Shown: positions 1 to 8,945 of the stretch, one piece after another
Layout: every line of letters starts with the position of its first letter
How positions within the stretch are numbered: the first letter of the stretch is position 1
NCBI RefSeq assembly: GCF_900088415.1
Contig: NZ_FLLQ01000005.1
Coordinates: forward strand, 186,001-250,000
Length of the DNA stretch: 64,000 nt
Direction: 5' to 3'
Origin: Vibrio mediterranei
Lineage (GTDB): Bacteria; Pseudomonadota; Gammaproteobacteria; Enterobacterales; Vibrionaceae
Notes under the pieces: generated by a model
Databases searched by the model: none
What the model saw: only the letters and a program-made list of their open reading frames with translations
What the model was told of the DNA's origin: nothing
Translations under genes and position numbers: made by a program

Positions 1-332
1 TTCATTTTTAACAAGTTAATATTAGAGCCCAACCAGACTTGCCCTGTGTCTGGCTTCGTTTTGCCCGTGATGATGTCCATCATGGTGGTTTTTCCCGCAC
101 CATTGGGACCAATGATGCAACGTAACTCCCCCTCTTTGATATATAGGTTGAGATCGTTGATGGCCTTAAACCCGTCAAAGCTTTTGTTGACCCCTTCCAC
201 GTACAGAAGGACGTTATGACGAGTATCAATTAGGGGGTGATGATCCGGTTTTAAAAAAGAGAACACTTCGTCTCGACGAGTCAATTCTTGAACTGAGCTT
301 TTCAGTTGTTGGGCTCGATGCAGCGTCGTCAT
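1..332 (-). CDS. urtD: Urea ABC transporter ATP-binding protein UrtD, cut by the left edge
   Basis: Only the first 110 codons are in the window. The protein is a cytoplasmic ABC ATPase that would power the UrtB/UrtC permease for high-affinity urea uptake. A Walker A motif, GPNGAGKTT, lies at about residues 75-83, followed by MMDIITGKTRP, as in LivG/UrtD-type ATPases. The first 40 or so residues before the ABC fold are a family-specific extension. The start codon overlaps the urtC stop as ATGA, so the two are translationally coupled. Identity as UrtD rather than a branched-chain amino acid LivG rests on the operon context. Walker B and the signature motif are outside the window. Confidence 0.9.
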   Translation of the reverse strand, partial: MTTLHRAQQLKSSVQELTRRDEVFSFLKPDHHPLIDTRHNVLLYVEGVNKSFDGFKAINDLNLYIKEGELRCIIGPNGAGKTTMMDIITGKTKPDTGQVWLGSNINLLKM

Positions 333-1477
333 ACTGTGACCTCCTCTGCCTTAGTTTTCGGGTTAGATGCCTTTTTGCGGATTTGTTGAACTTTGTCGGA
401 GAAGAAGCCAATCAAACCTTTAGGGAAATACATCGTTGAGAGGACAAACAACCCACCCAACGCAAACAACCACACTTCTGGAAACTCGACCGTAAACCAA
501 CTCTTTGCATAGTTGATCACCAATGCCCCTACAATGGCACCGAACAAGGTAGCGCGACCGCCAATGGCAACCCAGACAACCACTTCAATGGAGTTGAGAG
601 GTGCAAACTCACCAGGGTTAATGATGCCCACCTGTGGGACATATAAAGCGCCCGCAACACCAGCTATGACTGCCGATAACACAAAGATCCAAAGCTTGAT
701 ACCATCAACGTCATAGCCCATAAATCGGGTTCGTGACTCAGTATCACGAATCGCCATCGAAACACGCCCTAATCGGCTACTAATGATGGTTCGACAGACC
801 ACATAACTCACTACCAAAGCGATGCCAGTAATCATAAATAGTGCAATTTTGGTGGCATCCTGCTGTAAGCTAAAACCTAAGATATCTTTAAAGTCAGTGA
901 GACCATTATTGCCACCAAATCCCATCTCATTGCGGAAAAAAGCCAGCATTAATGCGTAGGTCAAAGCTTGGGTCATAATGGATAAATACACGCCCGACAC
1001 ACGAGAGCGGAAAGCGAGATATCCAAACACGTAAGCCAAAGCACCAGGAACCAACACTACCATCAAACAAGCAAACCAGAATTGGTCAAAGCCCTGCCAA
1101 AACCAAGGCAGAGCTTGCCAGTCTAGAAACACCATAAAGTCCGGCAAAATAGGATTACCATAGACACCCCGATCACCAATTTGACGCATCAAGTACATGC
1201 CCATGGCATAACCACCTAGAGCAAAAAAAGCCCCGTGCCCAAGGCTCAAAATCCCTAGATAACCCCAGACTAAGTCCACAGCGAGTGCCAACATGGCGTA
1301 ACTGAGATACTTACCCATAAGTGAAATGGTGAAGGTTTCAACATGAAGTGGGTGACCTACTGGCAACAAGGTGTTCGCCAGTGGCACGACAACAACAGCA
1401 ACTAGGAGAGCCAGAATGGTAAGCTGACCACCCCTATCCCCCCTTAATGCCGATAGAACGAAAGATTTAGATTGCAT
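329..1477 (-). CDS. urtC: Urea ABC transporter permease UrtC
   Basis: This 382-residue protein is an inner-membrane permease of the LivM/BPD_transp_2 type and would form the urea channel with UrtB. The sequence is a succession of hydrophobic segments, with the family-typical stretch GILSLGHGAFFALGGYAMG near residue 80 and the EAA-like region around DTESRTRFMGYDV near residue 245. The charged tail ends KASNPKTKAEEVTV. It lies 14 bases downstream of urtB and overlaps urtD by four bases, which fits one urtABCD(E) transcript. A branched-chain amino acid permease is the only serious alternative, and the UrtA and UrtB neighbours argue against it. Confidence 0.92.
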   Translation of the reverse strand: MQSKSFVLSALRGDRGGQLTILALLVAVVVVPLANTLLPVGHPLHVETFTISLMGKYLSYAMLALAVDLVWGYLGILSLGHGAFFALGGYAMGMYLMRQIGDRGVYGNPILPDFMVFLDWQALPWFWQGFDQFWFACLMVVLVPGALAYVFGYLAFRSRVSGVYLSIMTQALTYALMLAFFRNEMGFGGNNGLTDFKDILGFSLQQDATKIALFMITGIALVVSYVVCRTIISSRLGRVSMAIRDTESRTRFMGYDVDGIKLWIFVLSAVIAGVAGALYVPQVGIINPGEFAPLNSIEVVVWVAIGGRATLFGAIVGALVINYAKSWFTVEFPEVWLFALGGLFVLSTMYFPKGLIGFFSDKVQQIRKKASNPKTKAEEVTV

Positions 1478-1491
1478 AGTGTCAGTTATCC

Positions 1492-3117
1492 TTAACCTTC
1501 AGCCGCTCGCCCGCGCTGTGGAAATAAACCACGTGGACGTTTTTGAATGAACAAAATGATGAATACCAATACCAAGATTTTGGCCAATACCGCCCCAGCC
1601 CAAGGTTCAAGGATCTTATTGAATAGGCCAAGGCTTAATCCCGCAACGAGCGTTCCCCACAAGTTACCAACGCCACCGAACACCACCACCATAAACGAGT
1701 CTATGATGTAGGCTTGTCCCATATTCGGCCCCACATTGGTGAGCTGGGATAACGCCACTCCTGCCACTCCTGCTACTCCAGACCCTAGCCCGAACGTCAA
1801 TGCATCCACTCTCTCGGAACGAATGCCCATTGCTCTCGCCATAGCTCTATTTTGTGATACGGCCCGAACCTGCAAACCCAGTGGGGTTTTCTTAAGCACC
1901 ATCACCAAGCCGATAAACACCATGATGCAGAACAAAATGATGTAAAGACGGTTATAGGTAAGTGACAACATTGGGTTGACTTGCAGCGCACCTGACATCC
2001 AATCAGGTGTGCTCACTGAGCGATTAAGTGGAGAGAAAATGGAGCGCACAGCTTGCTGCAGGATCAAACTGATCCCGAAAGTCGCTAGCAAGGTTTCTAG
2101 TGGTCGACCATAAAGATGACGAATGACGCTTCGCTCAATGGCAATACCTACTAGTCCAGAGACAATAAACGCCATAGGGATAGAAAGAATCAACGCTAGA
2201 CCAATTTGGTTTGGCATTAACTGCTGCATGACATAGGTGGTGTAAGCACCGATCATAATCAGCTCACCATGCGCCATATTAATCACACCCATCACACCAA
2301 AGGTGATGGCTAACCCGATCCCTGCGAGTACCAAAACCGACCCTAAGCTGAGCCCGAAAAATACCGTCTCAACCCCTGAGTAGAATTTTTGACTTTGTTG
2401 ATAGCGGTCTAATGCGCGCTCTGCTTCAGTAAGCACGAGTTCGTCAGTTTCCGTTTTCAGCACTTGATTAAGCGTTGATAACACTACCGATTGTTTGTAG
2501 TCAGATAGAACATCAATGGCGGCAATCCGCTGCTCAGTGGTGTTACCTGTTAGCACGTCATCAATGGATAGTGCGAGACGCAACAGGCTTGCAATCTCTT
2601 GTTCCGTTTCAATACTGGCTCTTTGTCTAAGACGGGAGATAACTGCATCGTCGGTTTGCCCAACTAATGCTGTTACTGCATTTAAACGAATCGTTGCATC
2701 GGCATGATCCAACCCGAGCGAGGCAATTTCTAAACGAATTAAGCTTCGTAGTTTGTTGTTCACCCGAACTTTTTTGAACTGGCGAGAAGACTCGACAGCG
2801 AGCGTAATATCGCTCCATGCACTGACTACTTGAGCCGCATTGCGGATATCGCTGGATAGAAATAATTGTTGGTATTGCTCACTCGACTTGTCATTGAAAT
2901 AATACAGATTGCCATGTAGCCAAGCAGTTAACACAGATTTAGCGACATCGCTGGGTTCGTGGTCCACGAGCCAAGACATAGCTGCTTGTTTTTGAGGGGT
3001 GCTTTTTCCTATGAGCACTTTTGTGAAAGACTCTCGGTCACTTACGTTTGCCAACGCGACATTCGTACTCAAAATTAAGAACACGACCACTTTCAATAAT
3101 TGAGTTATGTTTTTCAT
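1492..3117 (-). CDS. urtB: Urea ABC transporter permease UrtB with long periplasmic N-terminal domain
   Basis: This 541-residue protein has a signal-like hydrophobic start (residues 5-23), then about 230 mostly helical residues with HEAT-like character. A LivH-type permease domain follows from about residue 255 (GVETVFFGLSLGSVLVLAG) to the C-terminus. The long N-terminal extension distinguishes UrtB from LivH and supports the urea assignment. The permease part carries the motif GVMGVINMAHGELIMIGAY expected in this family. It is followed by urtC after 14 bases and preceded by urtA after 100 bases; that gap contains a hairpin described separately. Confidence 0.93.
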   Translation of the reverse strand: MKNITQLLKVVVFLILSTNVALANVSDRESFTKVLIGKSTPQKQAAMSWLVDHEPSDVAKSVLTAWLHGNLYYFNDKSSEQYQQLFLSSDIRNAAQVVSAWSDITLAVESSRQFKKVRVNNKLRSLIRLEIASLGLDHADATIRLNAVTALVGQTDDAVISRLRQRASIETEQEIASLLRLALSIDDVLTGNTTEQRIAAIDVLSDYKQSVVLSTLNQVLKTETDELVLTEAERALDRYQQSQKFYSGVETVFFGLSLGSVLVLAGIGLAITFGVMGVINMAHGELIMIGAYTTYVMQQLMPNQIGLALILSIPMAFIVSGLVGIAIERSVIRHLYGRPLETLLATFGISLILQQAVRSIFSPLNRSVSTPDWMSGALQVNPMLSLTYNRLYIILFCIMVFIGLVMVLKKTPLGLQVRAVSQNRAMARAMGIRSERVDALTFGLGSGVAGVAGVALSQLTNVGPNMGQAYIIDSFMVVVFGGVGNLWGTLVAGLSLGLFNKILEPWAGAVLAKILVLVFIILFIQKRPRGLFPQRGRAAEG

Positions 3118-3169
3118 GAAATGCGTCCTTTGCGTTGCCCTCTGTTGAAATACATTGAGGACAAGATCT

Positions 3170-3203
3170 AAAAGGTGCTTTCACGAGAAACCGTGAAAAC
3201 ACC
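3170..3203 (-). terminator. Hairpin with short T-run between urtA and urtB (attenuator or partial terminator)
   Basis: Read on the minus strand, the arms are GGTGTTTTCACG and CGTGAAAGCACC. They pair over 12 positions with one G-T pair around a six-base loop, and TTTTA follows. It sits in the 100-base gap after urtA. A partial terminator or RNA-stabilising hairpin here would make more of the binding protein UrtA than of the permeases, a common arrangement for ABC uptake operons. The structure is seen in the sequence; its role is inferred. Confidence 0.6.
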
Positions 3204-3217
3204 ATACCGTCTAGCAA

Positions 3218-4507
3218 CTAGTTTGCGCTTCCTGAGCACTTACCAGTTTCGACGTTGAACGCACCACAAGAAAATGGTTTAGACCAACTAGAATAGAGCT
3301 TTGCAGATTCTGGCAAAAAGTTTGACCATGCATCACCAGCCACTAAACCCTTAGTTTCCCAAACGATATCAAACTGCCCGTCGTCTTGAATCTCACCGAT
3401 CAGCACGGGTTTGGTAATGTGGTGATTAGGTAGCATAGTCGAGTAGCCCCCAGACAGATTTGGCACCGAAACACCAATTAGCGCATCTTGAACTTGTTCT
3501 GCATCCGTCGTACCCGCATTGGTTACCGCTTGAGTCCACATATTGAAACCAATGTAGTGTGCTTCCATTGGGTCATTCGTCACTCGTTTGTCACTCGCGA
3601 TAAACTTCTGCCAAGTTTCTACAAATTCTTCATTTGCCTGCGTGTCGACACTCATAAAGTAGTTCCAGGCTGCCAGATGCCCGACTAACGCCGACGTATC
3701 CATCCCAGATAGCTCTTCTTCACCTACTGAGAATGCGACTACGGGAATATCCTCCGAAGAGACACCTTGCGCGCCTAACTCTTTATAAAAGGGGACATTC
3801 GCATCGCCATTAATCGTAGAAACCACCGCCGTTTTTTTACCCTCAGAGCCAAACTTCTTAATGTCTGAAACAATCGACTGCCAATCAGAATGACCAAATG
3901 GCGTGTAGCTGATCATGATGTCTTTCTCACTGACACCTTTGTCTTTTAAGTAAGCTTCTAAGATCTTATTCGTCGTGCGTGGATAAACATAGTCTGTCCC
4001 TGCCAGCACCCAACGCTCGACGTCCAGTTCGGTCATCAGGTAGTCAACGGCAGGAACGGCTTGCTGGTTTGGCGCGGCACCAGTGTAGAACACATTCTTC
4101 GAAGACTCTTCGCCTTCGTACTGCACTGGATAAAATAAGATGCTGTTTAACTCTTCAAAAACGGGCAACATCGACTTACGAGAGACCGATGTCCACCCAC
4201 CGAACACTACATCCACTTTTTCTTTTTCCACTAATTCGCGAGCTTTCTCCGCAAACAATGGCCAGTTGGAAGCAGGATCGACAACCACAGCTTCTAGCTG
4301 CTTCCCGAGTAAACCGCCCTTTTTGTTTTGTTCTTCCACCAGCATTAAGATGGTATCTTTTAGCGTGGTTTCACTGATGGCCATGGTGCCAGATAATGAG
4401 TGCAATACTCCGACTTTAATCGTTTCTTCCTCAGCCACTGCCATACCCGATACAAGAGCCATTGAAGCACTCACTGCAGCAAGCTTAAGTTTGAACGTCA
4501 TGTTCAT
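3218..4507 (-). CDS. urtA: Urea-binding periplasmic protein UrtA
   Basis: This 429-residue precursor has a clear signal peptide (residues 1-25, cleavage near AVA-EEE) and a type I periplasmic-binding fold. Family-typical stretches include IKVGVLHSLSGTMAISE at about residue 31 and the segment GGWTSVSRKSMLPVFEE. A C-terminal cysteine pair (CGAFNVETGKC) ends the protein. It would capture urea in the periplasm and deliver it to UrtBC. It is the first gene of the leftward operon and has the longest upstream region, which holds a sigma54-like promoter. The FmdD/amide-binding paralogues are close relatives, but the urtBCD context decides for UrtA. Confidence 0.93.
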   Translation of the reverse strand: MNMTFKLKLAAVSASMALVSGMAVAEEETIKVGVLHSLSGTMAISETTLKDTILMLVEEQNKKGGLLGKQLEAVVVDPASNWPLFAEKARELVEKEKVDVVFGGWTSVSRKSMLPVFEELNSILFYPVQYEGEESSKNVFYTGAAPNQQAVPAVDYLMTELDVERWVLAGTDYVYPRTTNKILEAYLKDKGVSEKDIMISYTPFGHSDWQSIVSDIKKFGSEGKKTAVVSTINGDANVPFYKELGAQGVSSEDIPVVAFSVGEEELSGMDTSALVGHLAAWNYFMSVDTQANEEFVETWQKFIASDKRVTNDPMEAHYIGFNMWTQAVTNAGTTDAEQVQDALIGVSVPNLSGGYSTMLPNHHITKPVLIGEIQDDGQFDIVWETKGLVAGDAWSNFLPESAKLYSSWSKPFSCGAFNVETGKCSGSAN

Positions 4508-4891
4508 GTTGGATATCTCCCTATTATGAATAGTTATGTCTAACTTTCACATTTCAAGAAGAGTGCCAGATATGACAATTACAATCCCGAAGACTCAACG
4601 AATTGAATATTAAAGCTTTTATATCAAACCAGCACTGAATTGAATCTCAATGCTCATTCTGGTGCGCTGCATATTGGTGCAATCATAAGTAGATTTTCAC
4701 CAAGATAGCGATATCACTCGCAATATTTACCTCCTGCCTTTGTTCTTTAGACTCAAGCTATTAAAAAACCTCTTTGGTTTACGCTTCCATATAAGAAAAA
4801 TGCGACTAACTCGACACCTCATCTAAGGTAACTGATTGCATACCATGTTGATTCTCATTAGTTTAATAAGGCAGACAATAGGGAGAAAGTG
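4508..4891. other. Divergent intergenic region between urtA and the MATE exporter
   Basis: These 384 bases carry no convincing gene. They contain the sigma54-like promoter facing urtA. Around 4660-4681 there are two direct TGGTGC half-sites, one within TTGGTGCA, that vaguely resemble NtrC half-sites but do not form a properly spaced palindrome. The right end provides the ribosome binding site GGGAG for the MATE gene. Nothing else stands out. Confidence 0.5.
4553..4568 (-). promoter_or_regulatory. Sigma54-like promoter for the urt operon
   Basis: On the minus strand the sequence TGGCACTCTTCTTGAA matches the sigma54 consensus TGGCAC-N5-TTGCW, except that the -12 element reads TTGAA. The spacing is exact. 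Transcription would start about 35 bases before the urtA start codon. Nitrogen-controlled sigma54/NtrC expression is well known for urea transport operons, which makes the match more believable, although the -12 deviation at the important GC is a real weakness. Confidence 0.45.
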
Positions 4892-6268
4892 ATGCAACAA
4901 CAAACCTTTAGTGAATTTATCAAACGTGTTTTGATGCTTGGCGTGCCTATCGCTTTGCAAAGCTTACTGATGAGCAGCTTGGGGTTTGTTGATAGTTTAA
5001 TGATCAGTCAATTAGGTACTCAGGAAGTCGCCGCTGCGGGTATTGGTGCGAGAATATTTTGGGTTTCTATCGTTTTTATCTGGGGATTAAGCTCCGGAAT
5101 GGGGATTTTACTTGCGCAATATTGGGGCGCACAAGACGAGCATGGCCTAAAGAACAACCTTGCATTAGGCACTATTGTGACCCAAATATTTGCCTGTCTC
5201 TGCTTCTCTATCTGCTTTTTTACGCCGCAGTTACTCCCTCAACTGTTTAATCCAAGTCGCGAGGTACTTGCACTCTCCAGCCAATATGTACAACTGCTGG
5301 GCGTCGCAACCCTGCTCTCAGGATTAACCATTGCTGCGGATACGGCACTGCGCTCTATTGGACAAACGCAAATCAATCTTTACTTGTCCATCATAGAGAT
5401 TGGCCTGAACGTTGCGTTGAACTACGTACTCATCTTCGGCCACTTTGGTGCCCCAGAACTTGGTTTACTTGGCGCAGGCATCGGCAGTGTGATCGCGCGT
5501 AGTGTTCGTCTTATTGCCGTCATTACTCTTATCTATTATCGATACCCAGCACTAGCACTCCGCCTTAAGCATATATCCAATGCTTTTAAACCTTCATTGG
5601 TTCGTAAGTTTTTCACGATTACTTACCCTATTGTCGTCGGAACCTTTATCTGGTGCGCAGGGATCTTTACCTTCCACTTGATTCTTGGCCGCATGGGCGA
5701 AACCGAACTGGCGACTATGGCTGTGATTACGCCGTTAGAGTCTATTGGACTTTCTGTGGCTCATGGTTTATCTAGCGCTGTCGGTATCATGATTGGCAAC
5801 AGTTTGGGTGCGAATCAGTTTGGACTCAGCACCATTTACGCACGCTGGGCATTCAAATCCGCCATTCTTCTGGGCGCTGTACTCGGCGGACTATTACTAA
5901 TAATGCAAACTGCCATATTGAAACTCTATGGAGCGCTATCGCTAGAAGTTATCGACTTGATGGCACTAAGCTTCCCAATTGTCGCGTTGAGTATCTTGAT
6001 GCGCAGCATCAACATCACCTTGATTGTGGGGATTTTGCGTAGCGGCGGAGACAACAAATTCTGTATGAATATGGACTTTGTTTGCCAGTGGGTCTGGGCT
6101 GTACCACTCACCGCTTTGGGAGCGATGTTCTTTGACTGGTCGTTTCCGGTAGTATTGTTAATGATGACATCAGAAGAGATCGTCAAAGCTTTCCCCGCTA
6201 CTTGGCGTGTATTCAGTCATCGATGGGTCAACAATCTGACTGATAGCGAAGCACGACCAACCGCTTAA
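4892..6268 (+). CDS. MATE family efflux transporter
   Basis: This 458-residue protein has about twelve predicted membrane helices in two similar halves, the hallmark of MATE (NorM/DinF-like) sodium- or proton-driven exporters. The N-terminal half contains LQSLLMSSLGFVDSLMISQLG, close to the pattern of this family. The ATG at 4892 was chosen over the in-frame GTG at 4889 because GGGAG lies six bases upstream of it. The gene stands alone, convergent with the GNAT gene. Substrate cannot be predicted; cationic drugs or metabolites are typical. Confidence 0.88.
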   Translation: MQQQTFSEFIKRVLMLGVPIALQSLLMSSLGFVDSLMISQLGTQEVAAAGIGARIFWVSIVFIWGLSSGMGILLAQYWGAQDEHGLKNNLALGTIVTQIFACLCFSICFFTPQLLPQLFNPSREVLALSSQYVQLLGVATLLSGLTIAADTALRSIGQTQINLYLSIIEIGLNVALNYVLIFGHFGAPELGLLGAGIGSVIARSVRLIAVITLIYYRYPALALRLKHISNAFKPSLVRKFFTITYPIVVGTFIWCAGIFTFHLILGRMGETELATMAVITPLESIGLSVAHGLSSAVGIMIGNSLGANQFGLSTIYARWAFKSAILLGAVLGGLLLIMQTAILKLYGALSLEVIDLMALSFPIVALSILMRSINITLIVGILRSGGDNKFCMNMDFVCQWVWAVPLTALGAMFFDWSFPVVLLMMTSEEIVKAFPATWRVFSHRWVNNLTDSEARPTA

Positions 6269-6285
6269 CATGAGCTTTCAGGCAG

Positions 6286-7131
6286 CTAACCAATTTCAAA
6301 AGAAGTCACGCCAAAGGTTCTACTAAGAGCAATATCAGGACTGCCCTTGGTATACATGCGCGCTGTCTCAAAACAGGCGGTCATTTGATGATTTGATGCC
6401 AACTTTAGTGCTGCTTTATTGGTTTCAGGGACATCTAGAAAAACCGGTTGGCCTGACTCAACACTCGAAGTAAGTCCAGTATAGAGCCTATTTGCAATAC
6501 TCATTGAGTCAGCAAATAACGGTCCTATTTTATACCCATCTTTGCACTGCCGAATAACCCCAATACCTTTAATATCAGAAGGTGTACCAACATATAAAGC
6601 CACACTGTTTGGCTGAAACAGCCATGATTGATAGAACGCCTCTCGATGTGACGGGAAAAAGGGGAGCAAGTAATGCTGAGCTAAATCCAAACTTACACTA
6701 TGCAAAGGCTTGATAGTCTCTTGATTATATGGCGATGATGCGGTTAGGCTTTGATAGCGAATATTACGGTGTGACAAGACAAATCCAGAGCGCTTGTAGT
6801 TGTCCTGTTGGTCTACGACGCCATCCAAAGCAACATTGCAACCCTCTAAATAAGCCATTCCTTTACGCCAAATTTGTATTCCATACCCTTTCCCCCGATA
6901 CTCTGGTTTGACGATATAAAACCCCAAGAAGCCAAAGTTGTGGTCATATTTGATCACAGAGATACACGCTATCGGCTCACCGTCTAAACTCCCTAGCAAG
7001 AAGCCGGACGGGTCAGCAAGGAAGTACTGCTGAGCATCATTGAGCCCTGGATTCCAGCCCTCTTCCGCCGCCCAATCGACCGCTAACTGCACCTCTTCCA
7101 AATTCATTTGTCTAATATGAAATCCCTTCAT
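6286..7131 (-). CDS. GNAT family N-acetyltransferase, two-domain
   Basis: This 281-residue protein has an N-terminal GNAT fold. The acetyl-CoA binding loop is visible at about residues 77-88 (EYRGKGYGIQIW), preceded by the beta-strand GFLGFYIVKP. The C-terminal half resembles the second domain found in YitH/YitI-type acetyltransferases. The start at 7131 is preferred because AAAGGTG precedes it by six bases; longer in-frame starts at 7146 and 7179 lack a good site. The substrate is unknown. It is convergent with the MATE gene and divergent from the CatB-type gene. Confidence 0.8.
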   Translation of the reverse strand: MKGFHIRQMNLEEVQLAVDWAAEEGWNPGLNDAQQYFLADPSGFLLGSLDGEPIACISVIKYDHNFGFLGFYIVKPEYRGKGYGIQIWRKGMAYLEGCNVALDGVVDQQDNYKRSGFVLSHRNIRYQSLTASSPYNQETIKPLHSVSLDLAQHYLLPFFPSHREAFYQSWLFQPNSVALYVGTPSDIKGIGVIRQCKDGYKIGPLFADSMSIANRLYTGLTSSVESGQPVFLDVPETNKAALKLASNHQMTACFETARMYTKGSPDIALSRTFGVTSFEIG

Positions 7132-7262
7132 ATTTGCACCTTTCATTGCGTCTACTGTTATAAGTAACTTAGTGGGCAATACAAACTTCTACAACAAGCT
7201 CATTGGAAGCGACTAAAGGTCGTGCTAGATTTTGTGAGTCATTACCAAAAAGAACGAAAGAC

Positions 7263-7928
7263 ATGAATACATTTCCTAACTGGCTTCAAGGTGAAGTCAT
7301 CAAAGACAAGGTTACTAACCCTAATATTCAGGTTGGCGACTACTCCTATTACTCTGGCTTTTACCACGGCAACAGCTTCGAAGATATTGCAGTTCGGTAC
7401 CTACTGGGCGACAAACCCACGAGAGAATTTTGGGAAAGCGGTGCTTATACCGATATCGATAAACTGATCATCGGTAAGTTTTGCTCTTTTGCGTCAGGGG
7501 CAACGTTTATGCTCGCGGGCAACCAAGGGCATCGACTTGATTGGATTTCTACCTTCCCATTCTCACAAGAAACCTTCGGTACTGATGTCAAAGATGGCTT
7601 TCAGAAAGCGGGCGATACTATCGTTGGCAACGATGTGTGGATTGGCAGTGAAGCGATGATTATGCCTGGAGTCAAAATCGGCGATGGCGCGGTCATTGGC
7701 GCTCGTTCGGTTATCACCAAAGACGTAGAGCCTTATACCATTGTGGTTGGTCATAATACGGTGATCAAAAAACGTTTCAGCGAAGATCAGATCAATAAAT
7801 TGCTTGAGATGCAATGGTGGAACTGGCCTCTAGAAACACTAAAACAAGTTATGTCCGTAATGTGTAGCCCTGATATTGATGCGTTGTATCAATACTATCA
7901 ATCACATCCAGACTTAGTACATTCATGA
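7263..7928 (+). CDS. CatB-type O-acetyltransferase (xenobiotic acetyltransferase family)
   Basis: This 221-residue protein contains left-handed parallel beta-helix hexapeptide repeats (for example [19 protein letters not shown]). It has the CatB/VatD-specific active-site loop [12 protein letters not shown], with the likely catalytic His at residue 90. Family members acetylate chloramphenicol or streptogramins, and chromosomal copies are common in vibrios. The tail [19 protein letters not shown] differs from the usual GGNPAKTIRKRF, so acceptor specificity may differ. The ATG at 7263 was chosen because similarity to CatB begins there; the upstream TTG at 7203 adds a non-homologous leader. The ribosome binding site is weak. 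Confidence 0.85.
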   Translation: MNTFPNWLQGEVIKDKVTNPNIQVGDYSYYSGFYHGNSFEDIAVRYLLGDKPTREFWESGAYTDIDKLIIGKFCSFASGATFMLAGNQGHRLDWISTFPFSQETFGTDVKDGFQKAGDTIVGNDVWIGSEAMIMPGVKIGDGAVIGARSVITKDVEPYTIVVGHNTVIKKRFSEDQINKLLEMQWWNWPLETLKQVMSVMCSPDIDALYQYYQSHPDLVHS

Positions 7929-8054
7929 TAACTATTTAAGCAAGTTAACCTATTGTCGCTCCATGTAAAACCTACCAGCTGCTGACAGGCGGTTAACTCC
8001 ACAATCGTGAATACATAGACAATGACCTGAGAACACACATATCTTAGGTCATTC

Positions 8055-8480
8055 ATGAACAAAAAATTCTCCCAAAAAACGCCATTACTCATCTTATTCT
8101 TGAGCGTTTTTTCCTCCCCTACCTTTGCTGACCCTTGGCATAAACACTTCGACAAACCGTGGAAAAAGCACAAACATCATAAGAAAGAAGTTCACATTGT
8201 ACGCCACTATGAGCCACATAGAATGCCGGACTCCACCGTTATGCTAGCCATCGCGGGCGTTACCTATGCGTTGATTGATGGTCACTACTACAAAAAAGAG
8301 AAGCACAAATACATTATCGTAGAGAAGCCACCAAAGAGGCGTTACCGACGAGGACAAATGGTGAAAAAGCTCCCTGAAGGGGCAACAGCAGTGAATAAAA
8401 GAGGACAACAGTACTTTGTTTCGAGAGGAAATTGGTTTCTTGCGGTGAGCAATGGTAAGTACGTTGTGGTTGAGCCGTAG
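8055..8480 (+). CDS. Secreted His/Lys-rich protein, DUF6515/RcnB-like
   Basis: This 141-residue protein has a signal peptide (about residues 1-25, cleavage after TFA). A strongly basic, histidine-rich stretch follows (WHKHFDKPWKKHKHHKK), then a short hydrophobic segment and a small beta-rich C-terminal part with repeated G-Y/V-Y patterns (GQQYFVSRGNWFLAVSNGKY). The layout matches periplasmic DUF6515 or RcnB-like proteins. The His clusters suggest metal or polyanion binding, but function is unknown. It is a single gene followed by a hairpin terminator. Confidence 0.7.
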   Translation: MNKKFSQKTPLLILFLSVFSSPTFADPWHKHFDKPWKKHKHHKKEVHIVRHYEPHRMPDSTVMLAIAGVTYALIDGHYYKKEKHKYIIVEKPPKRRYRRGQMVKKLPEGATAVNKRGQQYFVSRGNWFLAVSNGKYVVVEP

Positions 8481-8502
8481 CTCTTAAAGAAGGAGGGCTT
8501 AG

Positions 8503-8543
8503 GCGATACTCACATGAACTGCTTTAGGGAGTATCGCTTACTT
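8503..8543 (+). terminator. Probable intrinsic terminator after the DUF6515-like gene
   Basis: Perfect 9-bp arms GCGATACTC and GAGTATCGC flank a 17-base loop and are followed by TTACTTTTC. The long loop makes it a moderate-strength terminator. Confidence 0.5.
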
Positions 8544-8564
8544 TTCAAATCCTTGAAAGGCTGG

Positions 8565-8729
8565 TTACATAACCCAAGTTAGGCTAAGTAACAAAACTAC
8601 AGCTGAAGTCGCAAGGTACATAGTTAGGATAGTTGCGATCTCACCTAGAGTAGAAGTTGAAGATTTTGATGCTTTTTCTACTTCTGTAGTTTTTTCAGTG
8701 TCCAATGTTGATAGAAGTGCTGCGTTCAT
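8565..8729 (-). CDS. Small single-helix membrane protein, 54 residues
   Basis: The protein has a polar Thr/Ser/Lys-rich N-terminal half and one hydrophobic helix at residues 31-51 (IATILTMYLATSAVVLLLSL), ending TWVM. The start at 8729 is supported by AAGGTAGAG just upstream; a longer in-frame start at 8753 lacks this. No family was recognised. Small proteins with one C-terminal anchor often modulate a membrane partner, but nothing in the neighbourhood identifies one. Confidence 0.6.
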   Translation of the reverse strand: MNAALLSTLDTEKTTEVEKASKSSTSTLGEIATILTMYLATSAVVLLLSLTWVM

Positions 8730-8903
8730 TTTCTCTACCTTATGTAATAACATTTCAAAAGACAGAGCGAATTTTACTCATTTCGTGACGAAGGTCAAAT
8801 GTTTTAAGTAATTTAATTACGAATAATTTTATGGATTGTCGATTAGTTTATCTAATCCAATCCGGCTTAATCATCGTCACCTCTTTGGATGAGCAAACCT
8901 CAG

Positions 8904-8945
8904 TTAAAAGCGTCGGGTTAGACTCGAAATAAACTGACGCTTTTT
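8904..8945 (-). terminator. Intrinsic terminator whose T-run is the last two codons of the lipoprotein gene
   Basis: On the minus strand AAAAGCGTC pairs with GACGCTTTT around a 21-base loop. The TTTTAA tract is formed by the final Phe codon and the TAA stop, so termination is built into the coding end. Confidence 0.5.

Noticed and set aside
3979..4377. Rightward open frame of 132 codons opposite urtA
   Set aside because: It lies wholly antisense to a strongly supported gene and shows no domain pattern or start signal.
4660..4681. Two TGGTGC half-sites resembling NtrC binding sites
   Set aside because: They are direct repeats rather than a correctly spaced palindrome, so the match to the NtrC consensus is too weak to annotate.
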